Positions 57,250 through 64,000 of a stretch of 64,000 bases of DNA are shown here, piece by piece. Under the pieces are notes generated by a model. It saw only the letters and a program-made list of their open reading frames with translations, was not told the DNA's origin and did not search any database. Positions within the stretch are counted from its first letter, which is position 1, and each line of letters opens with the position of its first letter. Origin of the DNA: Tetrapyrgos nigripes (lineage: Eukaryota; Basidiomycota; Agaricomycetes; Agaricales; Campanellaceae); contig JAACJM010000024.1 of assembly GCA_013368315.1 (NCBI GenBank), positions 640,880-704,879 of the forward strand, given 5' to 3'. Both the position numbers and the translations under genes were made by a program.

Positions 57250-57864
57250 GATGATAACTATAGGAATGAGCTGAAAGCCATTCCACAAATGAGAAGAAGA
57301 AAAGGAAAGAGGAGAAGAGAGGGCAGAGGCTGAGCGGGATATCCATTTCAGAATAAAAAGTCAGGGATCATGGATGTTTGAAATGGAATTGGCAATTGGT
57401 CACCGGACTGCAAAAACCTACATAATCCACACTCCCCTCAATGGATGTGTTAATAGCCAAAGGCAATGCCCAAGCAACGCCATCCAACCTCTCTCCCACA
57501 AAAAGTTGACAAAAACTCAAAAAATAAACTCAAAAAACTCCAAAAAGAGACAGACTTGGAGTCATTAGAGGTCATCAAGAGTCATTATTGGTCAAACAGC
57601 ATTGATACCTAAGTGTATGAATCACCAGAACTAGTGAATCAGAGAAACGAGGTCAGGAGGGCTAGAGAGCATGGAAAAAACACTGGGAATTTCCATGGCT
57701 GGCTATGATGCTGTGGCTTTGGCCACGCAATGGACCCTATGATGGCAGATACAACTTTTAAAATTGTAGATAGAAGTGAGGGAAAAATAATGTAGTGTAC
57801 ATGGACTCATAGGACTTACAGAGCAATACAACTCTTTGGAAAAAAATTGGTGTTAAATTCAGGT

Positions 57865-58391
57865 CAAGAGGTGTGCAGCTGGTCTACCTGAGATCGGACC
57901 TTGGGGGGAGGAGGGGGTCTAGAGAGGGCTTATGACCCAAAAGTACATCATGCCCTACAGAGTGTATAGACCAAATTTCTGGAGTCATCTCTGCTTCAAA
58001 GTATCAGAAATACACTTGGAGGGTAAAAGCAGGTAAAAGACATGCCTGATATGCCTTATTTGGGTGGAATCCCACTGAAATGGTATGTAGTTCTCATGAT
58101 AGTAATGTCATCAGTGGTCTGACATCATGAACTTTTCTTTGAAAAATATTTGCTACTTCAAGAAAATGGATCCCACATTAGCATTTAGCACTCCTTTTGT
58201 TGTGTCTTTAGGTCAGTAGAGGGTCTATAAGGTGGTCTGGAGGGAAAAGTGACTTGATTTGATGATTTGTAAGCGAAATTTTATCTTATCTCTTTCCTTT
58301 TAAGGAAGGAGGGGGGAGGGGGGGAGGTCTGACTGACCTTAAAACCCAAAAGGAACGTCTGGTCCAGCCATAACTGTCTGCACACCTCTTG
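57865..58391. mobile_element. hAT-type MITE (TSD ATTCAGGT)
   Basis: Ends CAAGAGGTGTGCAG and CTGCACACCTCTTG are perfect inverted repeats. The 8-bp duplication ATTCAGGT lies at 57857-57864 and 58392-58399. 527 bp with G-rich runs near both ends and no transposase frame. Confidence 0.88.
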
Positions 58392-58711
58392 ATTCAGGTG
58401 CTCTATGGATATGAATGTATATAGTCTTTCATTTCTCTTTGGCATATGCCCAACTCCACTTACCCACCCTTACCCATTCGAGAGAGTTGTCTTCACTAAA
58501 GCCAGGATATTAGGGATTTGAATGGAAAAAAATTCAAACAACATACTTCTCCCGTGGTCTCTGCTGCACTTTCCTGTTACGACTGCTTCATTGTAAGTTT
58601 GGACAGTTCTGCCCTTCAAAATCTTTAGATTCTGTTGTTTGATCCTTGACACTGAATTTTTTGTCAGGTTGAAATCACATTAAATATGTGTGATAACTTA
58701 CCTTGGCTTGT

Positions 58712-59998
58712 CTATGGGCCACATACATTCCAAAAGATGGGTTCTGACAAACACGCAGTTGCCGGACCCACAAATTTCTTTAATGGGTGATGTGGTAGGT
58801 CTGGGTTGTCGTCTGTCTCTAGTATGCCAGCGCTTGGGGCGATCTCCGCCTGCTCGACAGGATGTCCTGTGAAATGGGCAGGCATAGAGGTCTGGGCGAT
58901 GACAGCGAACTTCAGGTCAGGGTCCATCAGTCCTGACTGGGGCGAAAAGACTTGGTGAGAATGTTGTAGAGCCTGAGAAGGTAGATATGGATCGTCGTAG
59001 GGCAAATCATAGCCAGTGGGAGGTGACAGCGAATCCTTATCGAGGGAGGTAGAAGATGCTGTGGTGTAATGGGTGCTGGTGTAAATGCTGTACTCATTGT
59101 ACGTTGACTGAACTTGAGTACGCATGTTTTGACTGAGAAGCATGATGTAGATGTCGTCGCCTTTGAGTTCCATAAAACAGTCTGGATACAACTGCACAAG
59201 TGCACTTTGTAGTCATTTAAATGCCGTCCTAGCATCCTCACTATAATCCAGGGTCATTGAAACACCTAAAATGCCCATAAGACAATAAGCTAGGTCTGGG
59301 GTCTTGTTGTTTTCCTGCCTGTGCACCATGTCATCCTTTCCTGTATATCAACATCTTCAATAGGCCGACTCCCATCCAATACTGTAGCAGGAATGCCAGT
59401 GAGACTAGATATGGCAAACTTCAAGAAGCTCCTGGTTCCAATCGCTTCCCAGCCTGCACTGAAGAACACAACGTTGCGAGGCGCAACTAACTCCTGCAAA
59501 GTCCATCCTCTCTGAAACCATCCACTTCTCCACATCTTCGAAATTAGATCTGCAGACCCATCATTCCCTGGAGGCTTGTAAATGTCGGCAAGGTATGCAT
59601 AGCATACTTCTGAGTGCTGGTAGAATGAATACATGCCATTGATGTTCTGCGCGACTTCGTTGTGATTGCCTTGGTTGATGCAAATGGTGTCGATCCAGAT
59701 GTAATCGAAACCCTGGATACATGCCACCATGCAAGCACGCCGTATCTTCCAGTAACCTAGTTTCTTTGTATCTGGTCGAGATTCCAAGTAATCTTGATAA
59801 CTGACTTCTTCGCCAAGGACCCATCGATGAGATAGGATAGCATAGGGTGGTGTTGGATCATTCTCGGGAAAAGTCGATCAATCTACACGTATAAGTGTTT
59901 ACGAGGCGCTTAGGAAGGGCCTGTCAAGACGTTGTTATCAGAGATGGGCATTCTTCTAGCTAATAAATATTTGTACCTTTGCAGCGTTTTTTCTCCAT
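58712..59998 (-). pseudogene. HET-domain protein pseudogene, paralog of the 23494-24753 gene
   Basis: The same exon layout as the intact gene is recognisable: an ATG at 59998, a GTACAA donor, a GACAG acceptor, then KRLVNTYTCRL-like sequence. One extra base near 59866 (TTTTCCCGAG against TTTTCGGAG) shifts the frame before PPYAILSHRWVLGEEVSY. The HET body is well kept (DYIWIDTICINQ, WFQRGWTLQELVAPRNVV, RMTWCTGRKTTR). A second shift lies near 59305. A TGA at 59213-59215 stands where the intact paralog has CGA. The C-terminal tail differs and ends in unrelated sequence. Confidence 0.88.
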
Positions 59999-60473
59999 TG
60001 TTGTAGCAGCCATGGGAGCGATGAAGAACTTCTAACTTCTAGATGAGAACTTTATAGTTGCCCTGGGTCAATTACTGGTGTTGAAAGCTATGTCAAACAT
60101 AGCAAATGGACCTAAGAGAGTAAAGACATACACACTGCCTTCAAGGACTCTCGTAATTAAAGTATTCTGAGCTACCAGTGCGGAGCAGCAGAAGCAGTGA
60201 CAAAAGCTGCATGGAAACTGGAGCCGGTGTATTGAGCCTTCGGCATTACGAAGCCAAAGAATGAGGCTGAGCTGTTTACACCACTTTCTACTTGTGGCTA
60301 TGTGTTACTATTGTTTCCGATTTTTCCATGCCAAAATCCACGGCCCATCCACAGACTTCTCAATTGAAACTTTGATGAAGATCATCGCCGTCACGCAGCA
60401 CCTTGATTGATATATAGATGAATGGCAGCACTGGATGTGCCTGTATCCTCATTTTCCCCTTCTTATGCGTACG

Positions 60474-60608
60474 ATGATATCAAGTCAATTCGTTGCCCTC
60501 GTGGCACTTGCGACTGTGATCGTCATTGGAGTTCAACAGTACCATCTGTCTATGGATTTCAGTGGTCCTAATTTGTTCGTTCAGATTATCTATAGAAATG
60601 AGGAGTGA
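60474..60608 (+). CDS. truncated secreted-protein start (signal peptide ORF)
   Basis: A 44-residue frame begins MISSQFVALVALATVIVIGV, a clear signal peptide or signal anchor, followed by QQYHLSMDFSGPNLFVQ, and stops at 60606-60608. It lies 31 bp before a MITE. It may be the 5' end of a small secreted-protein gene cut by that insertion, or a complete microprotein. No family is recognised. Confidence 0.35.
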   Translation: MISSQFVALVALATVIVIGVQQYHLSMDFSGPNLFVQIIYRNEE

Positions 60609-60639
60609 AGATGTTGCACTCCATTGAACAGAAGGTAAT

Positions 60640-61521
60640 TATGGTGTTTATTCTGTTAAAAAAATCATTTACCGACTTTTCACAGTCCACTTTTCATGGT
60701 CTACTTTTCACGGCCCACTTTCAAAGTTTACTGACTTTTGCAATTTCTGACTTTTGCCATATGTATGCTCTGCCACTTAGACCTTACTTGATACAAGAAC
60801 TGGTGCTCAGACGGCATCAGACAGTTAATAAACATCTGATCGAGTTGTACATGCTGAAATATAACAAAAAGAAGAGAAAATGAAGCGAAGAAAATAGAAA
60901 GAACCAGATTATGGTTGCTATTATTCATGATAACTCACAATTCTGCCAGTCTCACCTCATGTCTTTCTATCTGGTCAGAGACTGTTGCTAGCGAAGATGC
61001 AGCAAAGGAATACTTGAGTAAATACTGGAACTTGATTGGAACTTCAATAACTGCACTGAGGACCCGCAAAGGGGTATCTTGAGTGCCCAGTCTTCCAGGC
61101 AGATGTTTCAAGGTTTCTGTATAAAAGTACGTTAGCCACAGAGCATTCCTGGTTCAGGAACTATGGAGGAGGAGTTGGATAAAGGCAAGAACGACGACTC
61201 ACGAGAGATGTGACGTGGCAGCCAAAGCCAAGCCGGAGTGGTGGCATGTTGACATTTCACATCACATGTTACGCATGTGGTCACGCGTCAGGCGAGACGC
61301 GTCTACTTCCCATCGCCCCGAACTCCCTTTTCGACGGTTTAACAGAGCGGATTGCCTTAGAGATGTATTTAAAAGGCCATGAAGGGCTGATTGACAATAT
61401 TATTCTTGGTTCGAAGTTAGAAAGTCGGTACAACGAAAAGTGGTCAATGAAAAGTGGACCTTGAAAAATCGGTGGACTCTGAAAGGTCGGAAAATGATTT
61501 ATTTAACACTTTGAACACCAT
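60640..61521. mobile_element. MITE with long imperfect TIRs (TSD AGGTAAT)
   Basis: Inverted arms of about 55 bp share TATGGTGTT, TGTTAAA and AAATCATTT.CCGAC.TTTCA. The 7-bp repeat AGGTAAT lies at 60633-60639 and 61522-61528. 882 bp. The only notable frame inside (61210-61464) has no domain. Confidence 0.65.
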
Positions 61522-61528
61522 AGGTAAT

Positions 61529-62375
61529 ATCAACATATATATATATTGATATATTGGACGATCTCACCGGTGAGCATGATGACATGATAGTTGACCAGTT
61601 AGAGGTCCAAAAACACCATCGCTCATGACTTGAGTCACAGAGAACGTTGAAATGGGAGGTGAGTGAGCCAATTGCCAAGTTTCCGCCAAGTACTCCAGTT
61701 GTATCTTCCCAGGCCTGTGTGGCAATGTGTGAGTGGGGACGAGCGAAAATGTTACGCTGCATTGAACAGAAAATGATCCCAGCATAGGTGTACGGATCTG
61801 TATATGTTTTCATGAATGTTCTGACCTATGATCAGAAAAGAGTTCTCATTGACGTTGTCATTAGAACTAGTACGAGTGGTATAGAAGTGTCAAGGTTAGA
61901 TGGTCATCCACATGCTGTGTATAGTAGCAGAGGTAGTATATATTTTGGGAGGGAGGAAGGAGGCCCAGTAGAGGCGGATTAAGAAGATCAAATATTTCTC
62001 GGAGTGCATGAGATAGGTTCGGTGCTCAATGATACTGTCAGGATACACGGGCAGGTAAAAAGGTTCTTGTTCACAAAGTCGCTATTTTACTTTGTAGAGC
62101 ATTTCAGGGCAGAGGTCTGAGAGGGAGTGGGAGTGTGAAAAGATGTAGAGCTGAACATGGACGACGTTAGGGCAGCACAAAGGGAGCAGAGACCGAACAA
62201 AATCAGACGTTGATGAGAGTTGTCCGTCACAGTTGAGTTGAGAAAGAACTGAATCATCATATATTATTAACCAAAAAAGCGACTAAATTGCTTCGAGAGC
62301 ATGGTGAAGTAGATGTAGAAAGTATATATATACAGTAAGAATGTCTCTAAGTACACAAGGGTAAAACAAAATATC
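61529..62375. other. region without a supported gene; 3' flank of the small Cys-rich gene
   Basis: No coding stretch with a domain. A phrase close to GTTGCACTCCATTGAACAGAA at 60612 recurs as TTACGCTGCATTGAACAGAA near 61751, so some duplicated sequence flanks the MITE. Short TATATATA runs at 61535 and 62322. Confidence 0.35.
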
Positions 62376-62618
62376 CTAGTCCTTCAGTGAAGGCTGAGAG
62401 CACCTCTCACAATCTAGGCACAGATAGTGGACGTAGGGACAACAGAGGCAACTGCATGAATCACAGTGGTGCCCGCAGGAATGAATGAGCGTGGTGATGG
62501 TATGGATGGCAGAGGTGACGACGAGAATAATGACGGAAGGAGATGGGACACGAACGGTGCCCAAAGAGATGGAGTCAGGGTCGGGAATCCACAAGACTTT
62601 GCCAGATTCCGGAAACAT
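62376..62618 (-). CDS. 80-residue protein with one hydrophobic segment and a Cys-rich tail, unknown
   Basis: ATG 62618 starts MFPESGKVLWIPDPDSISLG. A hydrophobic stretch SVIILVVTSAIHTITTLI follows near residue 30. The tail CGHHCDSCSCLCCPYVHYLC then LDCERCSQ holds nine or more Cys and two His. A 3' splice acceptor (CTTACAG) sits 5 bp before the ATG region, and a GTAAGT donor at 62941 suggests a 318-bp intron in the 5' UTR. The tail could bind metal, or be palmitoylated if the protein is membrane-anchored; both are guesses. No homolog is recognised. Confidence 0.5.
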   Translation of the reverse strand: MFPESGKVLWIPDPDSISLGTVRVPSPSVIILVVTSAIHTITTLIHSCGHHCDSCSCLCCPYVHYLCLDCERCSQPSLKD

Positions 62619-62689
62619 ATCACCTGTAAGAAGGTGTAAGGGAAGGGAGGACAGCGAAAATTCGACAGATGTTTGTGATAGGGTCTAAG

Positions 62690-62840
62690 CACCTCTTAGG
62701 GAGCGGAATTTTTTATGTTCTTTTTTATACACTCGTAGAGAAAGGAATTTTTTATGTTCTTTTTTATACACCTCGTAGGGAAAGGAATTTTTTTACGTGT
62801 TCTTTTTTATGCACCTCGTAGGTAGAAATTTTTTTTTTTA
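62690..62840. repeat. minisatellite, about 3.5 units of 42-47 bp
   Basis: The unit reads roughly CACCTCGTAGGG, AAAGGAATTTTTTATG, TTCTTTTTTATA. Copies start near 62690, 62731, 62770 and 62812. It lies in the putative 5' UTR intron of the 62376-62618 gene. Confidence 0.85.
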
Positions 62841-63000
62841 GGGTGCGTGTATGTATGTGTGGGGTGTGGGAATGGCAGGGATGGTGCGGGATGGAGTTGG
62901 AGAGGGGGTAGTGTGTTCTGGTAGCCAGAAATGAGACTTACGTGCAGTGAAGAAGGCAGACAACCGCGTTTGAGTCGACTACACCGAGAAGTCGCAGAGC

Positions 63001-63010
63001 GCTGATTGGC
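63001..63010 (-). promoter_or_regulatory. CCAAT box upstream of the small Cys-rich gene
   Basis: On the minus strand GCCAATCAGC lies about 60 bp before the GTAAGT donor of the putative 5' UTR exon. No TATA box is evident. Confidence 0.4.
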
Positions 63011-63139
63011 TCCTGGCGACGTTTGTCACGCGGAATTTGGGGGAAAAGACTGCAGCTCGACGGGGAGTGAGTGAGAGAGCCAAGTTTCAGTGGAGAAGGA
63101 CGCCAGGAAGGGGTTTTTTGGGTTGGATGATGATGGTGG

Positions 63140-64000
63140 TTAAGGTGAGTTCAGTGTAATTTGCGAAATTACCCCTGCCTGATCGATATCCCGAGGGTGC
63201 GATTGACTTTGAGGACTCCAGACTTTAAAGGCGGGTGGCCTGGATGCGCTTATATATGTAACTCTAAATGAGTATTTGATAGAGAAAGACAGAATAAAAG
63301 AGTAAAAGACTTGAAGAGTGTAAGAATGTGATATGAATGAGTTATCATTGGAATTATAGGCAGCAGCCTCAACTGGCAGCAGAGGGTTGAAAAAGATTCA
63401 GGATTTTCCCGACACTCCTGGCTGGGAGTCGAACCCAGCTTTCGCGCGTCGGTGATTATGGTGTGCTTCATAACCCAAGGAATATGACAGGCGCGTGTAC
63501 TAACCGTTATACTACAAGGGAATTGCGCTACCGATAATGGGACAAGGATTCATGGCGGCGAGGAAAGGAGACATGAGAATGAGGAAGAGAAAACGGTAGG
63601 AAAGAAAAGAAGAGGTGAGGCAGCTCCAAATATACCAGGCGACGAGAGGATTACCATTTCGAGGTTGATATCTTTGATCGATGATCGACGGTTGTTGAAA
63701 TTTGCAATTGCAATCCTGCGAAATTACTCCCGTGTACGTGTGATCGGCGGTATTTGAGGCGGCGATCTGAGTGCAGAAGAAAAGGTTTACAAGGCGGCTG
63801 GGTTTGGCGGGATGCCCGTAAAGATAAATATCTGAGTGAAGTGGGTACGTATTTGATGAGATATAGATCAGAAAGATAGAGCAAAAAGCAGACAGCTGCC
63901 ACAGAGTCATGGGCAGTCTACTATGTATCAGGATATTCGGTTATTTGCAAAAAAAAAAAAACAAGGGCGCAAGTCGCAAAACAGTATGTTGGCCTGGGAC
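63140..64000 (-). repeat. array of the tRNA-containing repeat unit, copy B (runs off the window)
   Basis: Collinear with 55650-56505: spacer with GGATGCGCTTATATATG and GATAGAGAAAGA, the tRNA-like gene at 63415, the next spacer with TTGAAATTTGCAATTGCAAT, AAGGCGGCTGGGTTTGGC and a poly-A tract at 63950, then GTTGGCCTGGGA at the window end. In copy A the same phrase is followed at once by a tRNA 3' half. Another tRNA unit is therefore expected just beyond 64000. Confidence 0.8.
63415..63521 (-). tRNA. tRNA-Asp(GTC)-like gene with intron
   Basis: The A box TAGTATAACGG and the B box in GGGTTCGACTCCC are intact. The anticodon stem CGCGC/GCGCG pairs perfectly around loop CTGTCA, with about 36 inserted bases after the anticodon. 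The T arm CTGGG/CCCAG is perfect. The acceptor is damaged: 5' TCCCTTG against 3' CCAGGAG, missing one G relative to the copy at 55904. A TTTTT run lies about 30 bp past the 3' end. It may be transcribed, but mature function is doubtful. Confidence 0.6.

Noticed and set aside
1..64000. CRISPR arrays, bacterial operons, ribosome-binding sites, rRNA genes
   Set aside because: The window is eukaryotic. Repeats are dispersed, tandem or terminal and none has regular spacers. No rRNA-like sequence was noticed.

Overview
The window looks like a transposon-choked stretch of a nuclear genome from a mushroom-forming basidiomycete (Agaricomycetes). The signs are short introns of about 50-65 bp with clear GT..AG borders, a Plavaka-type transposase, a basidiomycete-style tnp2 CACTA element, Ty3/gypsy and Ty1/copia elements, hAT elements and HET-domain genes. 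I cannot name the genus. Few genes look like intact host genes: a multi-pass membrane protein (20617-22497), a HET-domain protein (23494-24753) and perhaps an 80-residue cysteine-rich protein (62376-62618).

Layout. 1-5813: the tail of an unknown + strand ORF, then a 3'-truncated Ty3/gypsy element on the minus strand (family A; pol 345-3586, gag 3700-5160, LTR 5186-5813). 5814-14183: remnants of a + strand gypsy element (family C) whose gag is split by a 5.8 kb CACTA element (7387-13165) carrying a minus-strand tnp2 transposase and a divergent second gene. 14189-14760: solo LTR A with TSD CTAAT. 16606-19439: a hAT element nested inside a GC-rich hAT MITE, both with perfect 8-bp TSDs; the inner one carries an inverted-repeat cassette with a RecQ-like helicase fragment. 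20617-24753: the membrane-protein and HET genes. 25118-25794: a TA-flanked MITE. 26041-38703: a decayed Plavaka transposase gene whose introns and exons host a young gypsy element (family B, 26898-34950, TSD ATTAT), a solo LTR A (35522-36093, TSD GCAGT) and an LTR-like block.

39597-52723 is a set of nested insertions. An Agaricomycete repeat-family gene is split in its second intron by a solo LTR (family C, TSD GACTA). That LTR is split by a Ty1/copia element (40623-51703, TSD GTTCT). The copia RT is split by a 4.0 kb TIR element (42250-46254). The TIR element carries an intron-bearing fragment of a zinc alcohol dehydrogenase gene, itself split by a MITE. 54171-54786 is a third solo LTR A (TSD GGCGT). 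55620-64000 holds two arrays of a repeat unit containing an intron-bearing tRNA-Asp(GTC)-like gene, a HET pseudogene paralogous to the one at 24 kb, two MITEs and the small cysteine-rich gene.

General behaviour. Most stop codons that break these elements are TGA. Where an intact comparator exists, as between the two HET copies, the change is CGA to TGA. The mismatches between paired LTRs are also mostly CpG to TpG/CpA. This fits methylation-linked decay of repeats. Target-site duplications and reading frames give a relative order of insertion for most layers.
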